From positions 23,326,386-23,390,385 of the forward strand of contig CM029377.1 of assembly GCA_017165825.1 (NCBI GenBank): a stretch of 64,000 bases of DNA. The letters run 5' to 3'. The translations under genes were made by a program, and so were the position numbers. Shown piece after piece: positions 35,525 through 48,345 of the stretch. Source of the DNA: Hepsetus odoe. Taxonomy: Eukaryota > Chordata > Actinopteri > Characiformes > Hepsetidae. Position 1 is the first letter of the stretch; each line of letters starts with the position of its first letter. The notes beneath the pieces are model-generated. The model saw only the letters and a program-made list of their open reading frames with translations, was not told where the DNA came from and made no database searches.

Positions 35525-35830
35525 GGAAAAATGGTTCGCAAACGTGATTTCATGAACACCATACCCAGTGAAGTAAGAAGGTGGGAGCATCATGACATGG
35601 AGCTGCCTCTCAAAATGCACACTGTTGAAGAAAAGGATACAAAAAACCCAAAGCTAAAAAACAAAGCTAAAAAAATAAATAAAAAAGGAGAATTCAATCA
35701 TCATTGGCCAGAAAAGATGGATAGCTAATATGGCTAAGGTCTCTAGAGAAAGCGAACGTGATTACCTGGAACAGCCAATATTCTTACTTAAACCCTAAAG
35801 AAAATTTGTCCTAGTTACAATGAAGACAAA
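35525..35830 (+). pseudogene. Possible Tc1-like transposase relic
   Basis: GTGGGAGCATCATGACATGG and, about 200 bp later, TGGAACAGCCAATATTC followed by TTAAACCCTAAAGAAAAT recall the GGSVMVWG and SPDLNPIENLW blocks of Tc1-like transposases in the right order. The frame is broken by A-rich insertions. Confidence 0.4.
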
Positions 35831-36187
35831 ACAGGACGGGCCCAAAAATCCATTACGTCTTAATGCAGATGTCTCAAAGCTGGACAACACCGTCTATGCA
35901 GCGTCTGCTGTATTTCACTCCCGGTGCTCAAAGAACAAGAGCCCATTTATTGACTTTTCACACATTGGATCATTTGACTGATTTATTATGATCTATTTTT
36001 GCTCTTTACAGCCTGGCTGAAAAGGGGAGGCAGAGAAAGGAAAGACAGGAATGGCAGGCGGAATACAGAGGGCGGGAAGGAGAGAAAGCATGCCGTCAAG
36101 CTTAGTCTAGTCCCTTCTGCCTGTTTTCTGCTCCATGCTGTTGAATAATTAATGTGTCCTGTTTGAAGACAGAGTAAGTGCAGTGCT

Positions 36188-36218
36188 CCTTCTCTCTCTC
36201 TCTCTCTCTTTCTCTCTT

Positions 36219-36262
<44 letters not shown>
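36188..36262. repeat. (CT)n microsatellite
   Basis: About 75 bp of CT/CTT repeats. It accounts for open frames in this region on both strands. Confidence 0.9.
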
Positions 36263-36263
<1 letters not shown>

Positions 36264-38090
36264 CCTTCCTCATTTTTATTATTCCTCTGCCTCCTCTTTT
36301 CTCTCCTATAACCTCCATCTCCAGAGTTCCAATCTCCCTTTCTTCCCTTACAATCAGGAGTGCTCTGTTTCTGCCTATGTCTCATTTGTTCTCATGTCAC
36401 ACTTCAAAACCCTGTTTATTGGAACAAGGGCCGGAATAACGGCCTTGAATCATTTAACAAATGACGCTGCCTCTTGGTTAGGAGTTGCGTAACAGTAGGA
36501 TGCAGTGTTCGCCGTGCTTCAAAGAAATGCCCAAATCCAGCTTTAAAGGAAGCAAAAGCTAACAATGCAACTCTTAGGAAAGACAGGAAAGTTAGTGAAT
36601 ATTAGCACTGATGAATGAAAGTCTGGATCTCCTTCGTCCCCTGCTTTTATACCTTGGGAATCCATCTATTAATGCCCTTGCTTTCTTTTTCTGCCGTTGA
36701 GGCCCTGTAGCATCACATATCCATCATGTCCGACTGAAGGCATGATGTTCTTATCGTGGAACACTTTGTTAGCTTTTTCGACAGACTTAAAGGAAACGCT
36801 ATCTTCCAGAATGATTCACTTTCAACACACCACTCTGCCATCAAGGTTGGGGAGGCTTGTGTTTTAAAAAATGTGAGACAAATCCTTACAGTTAGCAGTG
36901 TTTTCTGCCTTGCTTTGCCATGAAAACCTGCCATTTTCTTAAGAATCATGAATAAAGATGCTTGTCTTGGCACTTTTGAAACTTCCCGGATTAACCATCA
37001 CTGCACTACTGGTGTGATTTTTGTAGGCTGGCCACTAGTGAAGCCTCACACCCAGAATTTCTTTTGAAAGTGGTCATTTGAAATCTAGTATCACTCATCT
37101 TATCCAAATGCTGGATATCATTTTTACAATATAAATTAAGTGATCATTTAAAGAGTTTGTGTTTTTTAATTACTTAGATTGTTGTCTGAAATGAACCTCT
37201 GTTTCATATATAAATCTACTATATCTACGCCACCTCTACTTATCATATTAAAGGCAAAACTTGATGATGAATAAAGCTTTACTGGATGTTGGGACAGAGC
37301 AAAAACATGGACTCATGATCCCAGAGTGGAATGGAAAAGGGAAACATTGCTCCATCTCCTATTCTCCATTGAAGATCAGAGAGAGAAAGACAGAAAAGGA
37401 GGGACGGGGTGACCTGCAGAGTGCCTGGCCATCAATAATGCATCCAGATAATGTTGCTGTTGCACCACTCACACAACAACACACACACACACATAGACAC
37501 AGGGAGGGAGAGAGAAAGAACAAGTGAGTGAGTGAGTGAGTGAGTGAGAGAGTGAATGAGTGAGTGAGTGGGTGAGTGGCATAGGAAACTGTGAAACAGC
37601 AGAGAAAAGGCACTGTTCTTTTATGTGCGTGAGTGTGTGTGAGAGAGAGAGAGAGAATGTGATAAACAGGGATGAGAATAAAGACATACTGAAGACAATA
37701 GAAAGAATTCAGATGGAGAAGTTAAAAGAGAACAGTGCTAAAGTGCGTGTGTTTATCTCTCATAGGCAAACTAACCCAACTAAGCCAGTGTGTGTGTGTG
37801 TGTGTTAAGAATTACCACTAATGGCATATAGCTCAAGTCCAGACACTCTCAATCTAATCAGTTTTACATCACATCTTCACATGTGTACACCAAACCCCTC
37901 GACACACACTCACACACCGGCTCAACTGATGTCTGTCCATTCGTCTGTACATACAGTAATACAGACCATTTTTTAGGGTGAACGAGAGTGTGAAATAATT
38001 ACATTGATGAAATAACGAACATTAAAAGACCTGGCAATGTGTTCCATCGTTTCAGTGTTTGATTAAAGAGCCTGTGACATGTTTTTTGGT
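36263..38090. other. Intergenic stretch with simple repeats
   Basis: It holds a (GTGA)n run at about 37521-37578, a GA run near 37640 and a GT run near 37785-37804. No gene or element is recognised. Confidence 0.5.
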
Positions 38091-38091
38091 T

Positions 38092-38256
38092 TGAATGGCA
38101 AGGTGATGCAGTGGTTTAGCGCCTTCACCTTATTGGAATCAGTGACAATTGTGCTCGGGATACCTCAGGGTCACCTACTGGTCTGCAACTCGAACCCACA
38201 ACCTTCTGATGAAGAGTCCAAGTACCCATCCATAAGACCACCAGTGTCCCGTATAC
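38092..38256. mobile_element. SINE fragments
   Basis: A plus-strand tRNA-like head (GATGCAGTGGTTTAGCGCC) is followed by a minus fragment (38155-38252) of the common SINE family with CACAACCTTCTGAT. From 38257 to 39119 I see nothing recognisable. Confidence 0.55.
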
Positions 38257-39119
38257 AAGCATATCTGCTTTATAAAATGCTAATAAAGTCCCAATGAAGA
38301 CTTTTCCAGTTCCCTCCTGGTAGCCAGGATTCTGCAGTCCCATAGTGCACCAGCACTATGTGCAGCATGTGCTTCATCTGAGACAAGCGAGTCTGACAGA
38401 ACAAAACAGTACAGACTGCTTTTTCTCTTTTTGGCAGGAACTCATAATGCATTTACACCTTCTGTTCTTTTTTTGGAGTTTGGATTAGAATGTTCTTCAG
38501 CAGGTGGACCTTCAATCTGGCTCTTGGAAGGGTAGGATGGCCATCCCGCTCCCTCAACATTCAAGCATGCCTGTGGAGGACCGGTAGTTAGCATCCTCCT
38601 TCAAGCGTGTTGAGCTGTCTGATTTAAAATGTAGTAGATACTGTCACCCTCCCAGACCTGCTGGTACTGTAACTGGGGGAGTTCTAGCTTGTGGGCTCAG
38701 TGAACTAAACTGTGGAGGAAACTGGAAGTAAAAAAGCTATTCTGATGACAAGGCTGAGGTTATGACGAATGTGAGAAACAACTGTGAGCATTAACATTGC
38801 ATGTACGTTTGTGTTGCAAGCAATTTTTTATTGTAGCAGGTTGCGTGTGTGCACATGCTTGTAACAGTGGACACTGTTGTCTCAGTTTTAAGATGCACTC
38901 AAGCAGCACGTGTGTCTCACTGAGTGTAAATAAAGGTAAACAGATGAATTTGTAAGCTATGTAGGTTACTCGACAACTGGGCTGCATCAAGAATTCAGCG
39001 GCTGCTAAAAATAACAGCATGAATGAATTATAATCAGCTTTAAAAAGGCTGACTAACGCAATCACTCCTTCTCTCAGTGCTGGTGAACAGTAGAATAAAA
39101 TCATAATCATATAAAATCA

Positions 39120-39605
39120 ATCAATCTCACCTCTCTGTCCAACCTGAGCTGTCCCTCTAATATACTCTAATATACAGCATTTTTATCTCTGACACCTCCA
39201 GCCTCCATTTCCCGTATTTTCATCAGCACCACAGTCTCCAACCTGTATAGCATAGCTGGTCTCCGTCATCCTGTAAATCTTCCCTTTCACTCTTGCTGGT
39301 ACCCGTCTGTCACAGATTACTCTGTCACTCTTCTCCACCAATTCCAACCTGCCTGGACTCCTCTTCACCTCTCTTCCACACTCGCCGTTACTGTCGATCT
39401 CAAGTAAACTCCTCCACCTTTTTCACCTCTACTCCCTCCATGCTAACCACTTCACTTTCCTCCCTTTCATTCACACTCATGTATTGTCTTTGACCTACTC
39501 ACTTTCATTCCTCTACTCTCTAGAACATATCTCCATCTCTCCAGGTTCTCTTCAAGCTGCTCCCTACTCTCACTGCATATCACAATATCATCAGCAAACA
39601 TCAGT
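39120..39605 (-). mobile_element. LINE reverse-transcriptase fragment
   Basis: Read on minus it gives RT C-terminal blocks (DDIVICSES, then RWRYVLE, then EVKRSPGRLE, then VICDRRVPARVKGKIYRM) of the same family as at 3.9 kb. It has several breaks. Confidence 0.75.
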
Positions 39606-39983
39606 TACTTTGGATAAAGATCATCTGAGTAACAGGGTTATTATTTAATGGCAGAAATTTGGAAATAGTTTTTTTATAGATGCCAAGAAGTATTTATAGA
39701 AGTATTTTTAATGTAAAACAATGCATCAGCACAAAATAAATATATGAATTGTAAATGAACAGAGAATTCTGACTATAGGAAATGCAAATAAATAAAAATA
39801 CCTTAATTTACATACTGTGAATTCTTAAAAGTATGTCCTAAATGACTAATGTGAACAAAAACAATACGGACAAACTGAAAGATTCACTGTCAATTAAAAT
39901 TTTTCATAATCAATTTATCATCAGTGGAAAAGATGTCTTAATTGTCCTGTTGTTGGTTGAAAAAATGTCTTCATCAACTTACT
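39606..39983. other. AT-rich unique sequence
   Basis: No gene or element seen. Confidence 0.4.
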
Positions 39984-40230
39984 GTGAAAGTGAACTGAAA
40001 GTAACTGTTTGTCATTGTGAAACACAGCACACAGTGAAAGACAATGAAATACAACCTCTGCTTTTCACCCACACACACCATGCAGCAGGGGGCGGCCATA
40101 TCCAGCACCTGTGGAGCAGTGATGGAGATGGTACCTTGCTCAAAGGTACCTCAGGGTAACCTATTGGTCTGGAATTCAAACCTTCCAATCCTGGGGTCTA
40201 GTCCCTGATCACTAGGCTACCACTGCCCCT
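39984..40230 (-). mobile_element. tRNA-derived SINE copy
   Basis: A minus copy of the common SINE: tail at the left, CAGTGATGGAGATGGTACC body, and head ending CTACCACTGCCCC. Confidence 0.8.
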
Positions 40231-40739
40231 CTTAAGTAAAAAAAATGCCGTAATGAACTATTTTTGAATTAAACATTTTTTTTAAGTCTTACTTAAATAA
40301 AAGGAAAAATCTCCGATGAAAATATAGAAGTCCATATATGCTTTTATTCGCTTAGCTTAAAAATGCTAATTAAGATGTCGCTCCTAATGAACAGGCCTGG
40401 TGAAGTAAGGGTTAAGCACATTCAATTAAAACTTCATCTCCATTCCTGTCAGAGGACAAAGCTTATTTGGACCACAGACTGAATATGAGCAGCTTAGAGG
40501 TGTCTGTTGGGTCAGTGATGAATCTGTGGTCAGACAACATGATGGACAGCGTAGTGTGTGTATTTCATTAACACACACAATAATGGGGCACTTGAACTTT
40601 TAGGGTGTATTCATAAAGGTGAACTACTATGAATTTCCTTTTAAAGTTCCTATAAAGTCTCATCAAAAATCAAAGCAGGTAATTTTTTTGGACAATTTCA
40701 CATTTTAATTAAGAAGAATTTCAACCCAGCCACAAAACA

Positions 40740-43060
40740 GTGTATTTCTTCGTGCCGGTCCCAAGCCTGGATAAATGGGGAGGGTTACGTCAGGAAGGGC
40801 ATCCGGTGTAAAACCTTTGTCAAATCAATATGCAGACAATGAAACAGACCCCCATACCGGATCGGTCGAGGCTGGGTTAACGACGACCACCACCAGTGCT
40901 GTTAGCCTACAGGGTGCTGGTGGAAATTGGTCTAGTGTTGACCATAGAAGAAGAAGAGGAGGAGGAGGAAGGCATGTCTGAATGGAGGTAGAGAGAAGAG
41001 GTGGAGGAGAGTGGAAATGAGAATAGGAACTTTGTTGGCAGCATGACTGGTAGAGAATTAGCTGATGTAATGGAGAGAATGAAGGTTGATATTTTGTGTG
41101 TGAGAGACTAGATGGAAGGGTAGTAAGGCCAGGTGTATTGGAGGAGGGTTTAAATTGTTTCCAATGGTGTGGGTGGAAGGAGGAACGGGGGAGGTGTTAT
41201 CCTGAAGGAAGAGTATGTGAAGAGTGTTTTGGAGGTGAAGAGGATGTCAGATAGAGTGATGAGTTTGAAGCTGAAAGCTGAAGGTGTGATGATGAATCTT
41301 GGTAGAGATTAATCTTATGAATCTTATGCCCCACAAGTTGGTTGTGAGATGGAAGAGAAACAAGAATTGTGAAGTGAGTTAGATGAAGTGATAGAGAGTG
41401 TACCCAGGGGAGAGATAGTGGTGATTGCTGCAGACTTTAATGGACATGCTGGTGAAGGAACAGAGGTGATGAGGAGGTGATGGGCAGGTATGGTGTCAAT
41501 GAGAGGAATGCTGAAGGTCAGATGATGATGAGGAGGTTTTGTGATGCTAGATTTTGTGAAAAGGGCAGAAATGGCTCTAGTTAATACTTATTTTAAGAAG
41601 AGGGAGGAGCACAGGGTGACACATAAGAGTGGATAAAGATGCTCAAAGGTGGATTATATCCTTTGCAGGAGGATCAGTCTGAAGGAGATTGGAAATGCAA
41701 AGTAGTGACAGGGGAGTGTGTAGCTAAACAGCATAGAATGGTGGTCTGTAGGATGACCTTGGAGGTCAAGAAGAAGGGAAAAGAAGTTGGAGTTGAGGAT
41801 CAAGTGGTGAAAGCTAAAATAGGAGGACTACAAGGAGGACTGCAATTCAGGCAGGAGTTAACACAGGCACTGGGAGGTGTTGAAGAGCTACTGGATTGCT
41901 GGGAAACTACTGCAGAAATGGTAAGGCAGATAGCTAGAAAGGTACTTGGTGATCTAGAAGGAAGAAGGGGGATAAGGAAACCTGGTGATGGAACCCACAA
42001 GTCCAGGAGTGTATACAGAAGAAGTGGCAAGCAAAGAAGAAGTGGGATAGTCAGAGAGATGAATAAAGTAGACAGGTGTACAAGGAGTTGAAGTAATGGA
42101 CGAAGACTATAGAAAAGGTGTTTAGTGAATTGTATGAGAGGTTGGACAGTAGGGAGGGAGAAAAGGACCTATACCGATTGGCTAGACAGAGAGACAGAGC
42201 TGGGAAAGATGTGCAGCAGGTCAGGGCGATTAAAGATAGAAATTAAAACGTACTGACAGGTGGACAGAGGGTGTTGAGCAGAATACTTTGAGCGGCTGAT
42301 GAATGAAAAGAATGAGAGAGAAGATTGGATGATGTGAGGATAGTGAACCAGGAAGTGCAGCAAATAAGCAAGATGGTGGATGCATGGAGTTGTTTTGGAG
42401 AGATGGCAGTGGAGTTTCTAATCAGATTATTTAACGCAATCTTGGGAAGTGAGAGGATGCCTGAGCAGTGGACACAAAGTGTACTGGTATCGATTTTCAA
42501 GAATAGGGATGATGCACAAAACTGTAGTAGTAGCTGTAGATGGAAAAAGTTGATCATGTTTGCTTTGAGGGTAGTGATGGTCAGAAGTACAGAGGTACAG
42601 AAGTACAGAGAAGGTCAGAAAGAGGTTTGTGCCTTTGTGGACTTGGAGAAAGCATATGACAGGGTGCCCAGAGAAGAGTTGTGGTTTTGTATAAGGTATT
42701 GCAGAGACGTATGTGGGAGTAGTGCAGGATATGTATGAGGACAGTGTGACAGTGGTGAGGTCTGCAGTAGGAATGCATTTAAAGTAGAGGCTGGACTACA
42801 TTAACTATCAGCGCTGTGCCCATTCTTGTTTGCAATGGTAATGGACAGGTTAAAGCACAAGGTTAGATAGGTGTTCCTGTTCCTGAGACATTACAGAAGC
42901 AAGATTGTGTTTGTTTGGACATGTCACGTTGGTTTGGAGCTGCCAGGAAAGACGAAAAGAGGAGGTTAATGGACGTGGTGAGAGAGGACATGCAGGTGGT
43001 TCTTTTGAATGCGGAAGATGCAGAGGACAGTAAGAAATGTAAATGGATGGACCATTAAAG
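40740..43060 (+). mobile_element. Decayed, nearly full-length APE/RT LINE
   Basis: The 5' end has AGGAAGGGCATCCGG, common at 5' ends of this teleost LINE family. Downstream are an endonuclease piece (DFNGHAGEGTE near 41435), a linker (VVTGECVAKQHRMVVCRM near 41698), and an RT piece (FVDLEKAYDRVPREELW near 42634). The last about 200 bp jump to the C-terminal basic end. Frameshifts, stops and a 3' internal deletion make it inactive. It is the same family as at 3.9, 33.5 and 39.1 kb. Confidence 0.8.
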
Positions 43061-43838
43061 CAAAAAAAGACCATTAAAAGGAGAATCTCACAGATTGTTC
43101 TGAATTTTCCCACAATTCTGTAGCTGATGTGTATAAAGACACACGTTTTTTTTATTTACTATCCAGGGAACCAGGGAACCTACCCGAGTCTTTACACAAT
43201 ATAGAATGTCAAATATAATAATAATCATAGAATTTGGTATTATTTTTTACTTTTTTAAACCACCTTGAAAATTCTTGAATGATATAAATTTTAAGTGCAA
43301 ATCTCTCCAAATCAGTCATGCACCATCATTTCCATGTCAGATGTCTGGTTCCGTTAACCACCCTCTGAACAACGTCACTTCTCCAGAACACTTTCAACCC
43401 TCACTCTGAATGAGTATGTTTACCATTTAATTTTAGAGAAATGTGGGAGTTCCTTTAAAATTAAGAGTTACAGGGAGGTTTAGGGTAAGAAGTGTGTTCT
43501 CAGTGCCGCTCTGATGTAAACTGTACCAGAAATCCGTCACTGCATTAAACCTGACACCTGAAATGTCCTATGTGTCTTTAAGCGACCAAAGCAGCTGGGC
43601 TGTGAAGCAGGATTACAAAGATCTAGACTGCGATTCCTGCTCTGAAGAAAACACAGACTCAGAAGGTCAGTGTTTTCACTAAGCGTCCGTGTGTCCATTC
43701 CTGCTTTCTTCATTTAACAGAAAAACTATGAAAAACACAAAAAACAAAACAAAACAAAAAAACAAGCCACAGCTAATCCCCAATAGAGCAGGTGGAAAGT
43801 GCCATGTGGTTAATTCTCCTTAATCTGTGTCCTACCTA

Positions 43839-43877
<39 letters not shown>

Positions 43878-44400
43878 ACCTCTTTCACATCCTCCCTCTT
43901 TCCTAGATGACTCTCCCTCTCTTAGATATTTCGCTTTGTTGAGAATTTCCCTGCTCTCTTGCTCCCATTGCCACTCTCTACTTACATCCATTCATTTCTC
44001 TCTCCTGCTCTCTCGCTCTCCTCCTTTCTTCCCATCTCCCCCGCCCCCACTATCTCTCCTTCTTCTCATCCCTCTCTTCCTCCAAGTTTCTAAGGTTCTC
44101 CCTCACTTTCTCCCTCTCTCTTCCTTTCTACGCACCCCCCTCTTTCTCTGAGTATCTCAGATTTGTCCCGTTTTCCTCGCACTCTGCTCCTTTCTAATCA
44201 TATCTCTTTCTCCCACTCTATTCCTTTCTAATCATCTCTCTCTCTCGCCAAGTATCTCAGGTTCTCCCTCTCCATCCCTCCCTTTCTCTCTCACTCTCAA
44301 TATCAATGGATCGCTTTCTTAATATGTATCCACTCATCTTTCTTCATTCTCGTTCTCCCTCTGTCCTTTTCTCCATACACATGCAGTAACTGTTTTTAAA
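43061..44400. other. Intergenic stretch with CT microsatellite
   Basis: A (CT)n tract lies at about 43840-43878, with a long pyrimidine-rich region to about 44330. No gene is recognised. Pyrimidine bias explains the long open frame at 43792-44151. Confidence 0.5.
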
Positions 44401-44409
44401 GCCACTCAC

Positions 44410-44568
44410 CGCCAGAAGCATCTCTTTAATCCTGAACTGTGTTTTTGTCCTGCAGGAGGAGAAATACATTTCCTTGCGGGTCAGTTTGGTTTGGAGCAGG
44501 AGGTGAGAAAGAGAAAGAGGAGAGACGCTCAGATCTAATCTGCTTTGCAGCGTGTGCTCAGCTCGCTC

Positions 44569-44602
<34 letters not shown>

Positions 44603-44640
44603 CTCACGCGCGCGCATGCGCAGTCGTGTATAATCGCTGT
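44410..44640 (-). promoter_or_regulatory. Candidate upstream promoter and first exon (possibly frmpd1) with NRF1 palindrome
   Basis: CGCGCATGCGCA at 44611-44622 is a perfect NRF1-type site (YGCGCAYGCGCR on minus) next to a CG-rich patch and a CT microsatellite. Downstream on minus a clean donor GTGAGTGG follows at 44409-44402. I infer a TATA-less promoter driving a short noncoding first exon ending at 44410, which could splice to the acceptor just before the frmpd1 ATG. The link to frmpd1 rests on strand and distance only. Confidence 0.35.
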
Positions 44641-45043
44641 CTGACATGAGAAAAGGACAGTTAGTGGCGCAAGAAAAGCAGACGTCCCCTCCTTACTGAA
44701 CCCAAAGATCCTCTTATTGGACGCTTGTGTGGTTTTATGAACCAAAAACAGCCAGAATTCTTTCATTACCAGAGTACCCTGAAGTACCCTGGTACCCTGA
44801 AGTGAAGTGATGATCTTACAGTGGCACCTGACAAGGGTGCAGTCAGGCCTTGAAGATGAATGAAGTGTAAGAAGCAGGAAAAATGGACAAGAGTGAGGAC
44901 CTCAGTAAGAAATTCTACACTGTGATGGCTAGATGAGTGGGCGTGGGTTAATTCCTTACAGAAGTGTCCCAAGGAAGGACAATAAGAGAAGCGAAGAAGC
45001 TGGCCTGATCTGATCGAATAATGTAATAATTAATAATAATAAT
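44641..45043. other. Unique intergenic sequence
   Basis: No gene or element seen, apart from TAA repeats at the right edge where Rex3 begins. Confidence 0.4.
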
Positions 45044-48000
45044 CCATCCATCCATCCATCCATTCTCCTCCGCTTATCCAAGGTCGGGTCGCGGGGGCAG
45101 CAGCTCCAGCAGGGATGCCCAGACTTCCCTCTCTCCGGCCACTTCTTCCAGCTCCACCGGGCGGATCCCAAGGCGTTCCCAGGCCAGCCAAGAGACATAG
45201 TCTCTCCAGCGTGTCCTGGGTCTTCCCCGGGGTCTCTTTCCGGTGGGACGTGCCCGGAACACCTCACCAGGGAGGCGTCCAGGGGGCATCCTAATCAGAT
45301 GCCCGAGCCACCTCATCTGACTCCTCTCGATGCGGAGGAGCAGCGGCTCTACTTTGAGCCCCTCCCGGATGGCTGAGCTTCTCACCCTATCTCTAAGGGA
45401 GAGTCCAGACACCCTGCGGAGGAAACTCATTTCGGCCGCTTGTATTCGCAATCTCGTTCTTTCGGTCACTACCCACAGCTCGTGACCATAGGTGAGGGTA
45501 GGAACGTAGATCGACCGGTAAATTGAGAGCTTTGCCTTCTGGCTCAGCTCCTTCTTCACCATGACGGACCAATGCAGAGCCCGCATCACTGCAGAAGCTG
45601 CCCCGATCCGCCTGTCGATCTCCCGCTCCATTTAACCCTCACTCGTGAACAAGATTCCAAGATGCTTAAACTCCTCCACTTAGGGCAAGGTCTCACTCCC
45701 AATCCTGAGAGGGCATTCCACCCTTTTCCGACTGAGGACCATGGCCTCAGATTTAGAGGTGCTGATTCTCATCCCAGCCGCTTCACACTCGGCTGCGAAC
45801 CGATCCAGAGAGAGCTGAAGGTCACGGCATGTTGAGGCCAACAGGACAACGTCATCTGCAAAAAGCAGTGACCCAATCCTGAGCCCACCAAACCGGACCC
45901 CCTCAACGCCCTGGCTGCGCCTAGAAATCCTGTCCATAAAAATTATGAACAGGATCGGTGACAAAGGGCAGCCCTGGCGGAGTCCAACCCTCACCGGGAA
46001 CAGGTCCGACTTACTGCCGGCAATGCGGACCAAGCTCTGACACCGGTTGTACAGGGACCGGACAGCCCTTAACAGGGAATCCGATACCCCATACTCCCGG
46101 AGTACCCCCCACAAGAGCCCCCGAGGGACACGGTCGAATGCCTTCTCCAAGTCCACAAAGCACATGTAAACTGGTTGGGCAAACTCCCATGCACCCTCCA
46201 GGACCCTGCTAAGGGTATAGAGCTGGTCCACTGTTCTGCGACCTGGACGAAAACCACACTGCTCCTCCTGAATCCTTGGTTCGACTATCCGACGGACCCT
46301 CCTTTCCAGGACCCCTGAATAGACTTTCCCCGGGAGGCTGAGAAGTGTGATCCCTCGATAGTTGGAACACACCCTCCCCCTCTTTAAGAAAGGGGACCAC
46401 CACCCTGGTTTGCCAATCCAGAGGCACCGTCCCCGATGTCCATGCGATGTTGCAGAGACGTGTCAGCTATGACAGTCCTACAACATCCAGAGCCTTGAGG
46501 AACTCTGGGCAGATCTCATCCACTCCCGGAGCCCTGCCACCAAGGAGCTTTTTGACCACCTTGGCAACTTCGACCCCAGAGATGGAAGAGTCCACCTCTA
46601 TGTCCCCAGGCTGTGTTTCCTCCTCGGAAGGCGAGTTGGTGGAATTAAGGAGGTCTTCGAAGTACTCCCCCCACCGACCCACGACGTCCCGAGTCGAGGT
46701 CAGCAGTGCACCATCCCCACTATACACTGTGTTGACCGTGCACTGCTTTCCCCTCCTGAGACGCCGGATGGTGGACCAGAATTTCCTCGAAGCCGTCTGG
46801 AAGTCCTTCTCCATGGCCTCTCCAAACTCCTCCCATGCCCGAGTTTTTGCCTCAGCAACCACCAGAGCCGCATTCCGCTTGGCCTGTCGGTACCTATCAG
46901 CTGCCTCCGGAGCCCCACTGGCCAAAAAGGCCCGGTAGGACTCCTTCTTCAGCTTGTTGGCATCCCTCACCGCTGGTGTCCACCAACAGGTTCTAGGGTT
47001 GCCACCGCGACAGGCACCGACCACCTCCCGGCCACAGCTCCGGTCAGCTGCCTTGACAATGGAGGCACGGAACATAGTCCATTCAGACTCAATGTCCCCC
47101 ACCTCCCCCGGGACGTGGTTAAAGCTTTGACGGAGGTGGGAGTTGAAGCTTGTCCTGACAGGGGACTCTGCCAGACGTTCCCAGCAGACCCTCACGATGC
47201 GTTTGGGCCTACCAGGCCTGACCGGCATCCTCCCCCACCAACGAAGCCAACTCACCACCAGGTGATGGTCGGTTGACAGCTCCGCCCCTCTCTTTACCCG
47301 AGTGTCCAAGACATGGGGCCGCAAGTCCGATGACACGACCACAAAGTCGATCATTGAACTGCGGCCTAGGGTGTCCTGGTGCCAGGTGCACATGTGGACA
47401 TCCTTATGCCTGAACATGGTGTTCGTTATGGACAATCCGTGACGAGCACAAAAGTCCAATAACAAAACACCGCTCTGGTTCAGATCGGGGGGGCCATTCC
47501 TCCCAATTACACCCTTCCAGGTGTCACTGTCATTACCCACGTGAGCATTGAAGTCCCCCAGCAGAACGATGGAGTCACCAGGAGGGACGCTCTCTAGCGC
47601 CCCCTCCAGAGACCCCAGAAAGAGTGGGTAGTCCAGAATGCTGTTTGGCGCATAAGTGCAGACAACACTAAGGACCCGTCCCCCGACCCGAAGGCGGAGG
47701 GCCGCCACCCTCTCATCTACCGGGGTAAACCCCAATGTACTGGCCCCAAGCCGTGGGGCAATAAGTATGCCCACACCTGCTCGGCGCCTCTCACTGGTGG
47801 CAACTCCAGAGTGGAAAAGAGTCCAGCCCCTCTCAAGGAGACTGGTTCCAGAGTCCAAGCTGTGCGTCGAGGTGAGTCCAACTATATCTAGCTGGAACTG
47901 CTCAACCTCGCGCACTAGCTCAGGCTTCTTCCCCACCAGAGAGGTGACGTTCCACGTCCCTAGAGCCAGCTTCTGCAGCCGAGGATCGAACCGCCAAGGC

Positions 48001-48345
48001 CCCCGTTTTCGGCTACCGCCCAGCTCACAACGCACCCAACCTCTTTGGCCCCTCCCACAGGTGGTGAGCCCATGGGAAGGGGGACACACATTGCCTCTTC
48101 GGGCAGAGCCCGTCCGGGCCCCATGGGTGAAGGCCCGACCACCAGGCGCTTGCCAGCGGGCCCCACCTCCAGGCCTGGCTCCAGAGGGAGGCCCCGTTTA
48201 CCCACGTCCGGGTGAGGGAAAACGTCTTCCAAAGTTTTTATTCATCAGAAGAGGTCTGAACAGCTCTTTGTCTCTTCCCTCACCTAGGACCTGTTTGCCT
48301 TGGGTGCCCCTACCAGGGGCATAAAGCCCCCGACAACATAGCTCA
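45044..48345 (-). mobile_element. Nearly full-length Rex3 retrotransposon, inactivated
   Basis: RTE-clade LINE read on minus. The 5' end is near 48345 (GGGGGCTTTATGCCCC). The endonuclease/linker frame is 48089-46467 (LGTWNVTSLVGKKPEL, LLGDFNAHVGND, STDHHLVVSWLR). The RT frame is 46372-45680 (NYRGITLLSLPGKVYS, VDLEKAFDRVPRGLLW, LLFADDVVLLAS). The C-terminal frame is 45631-45074, followed by a (GGAT)n tail. The segment at 45956-45976 matches, as I recall it, the forward PCR primer used for Rex3. Lesions: stops at 46467-46469, 45680-45682 and 45632-45634, and a small frameshifting deletion near 46380. TAATAATAATCC at both edges may be a target duplication. Confidence 0.92.

Noticed and set aside
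43792..44151. 119-codon plus-strand open frame
   Set aside because: Caused by a pyrimidine-rich tract (Leu/Ser/Pro only).
47656..48324. 222-codon plus-strand frame
   Set aside because: Antisense shadow of the Rex3 endonuclease frame.
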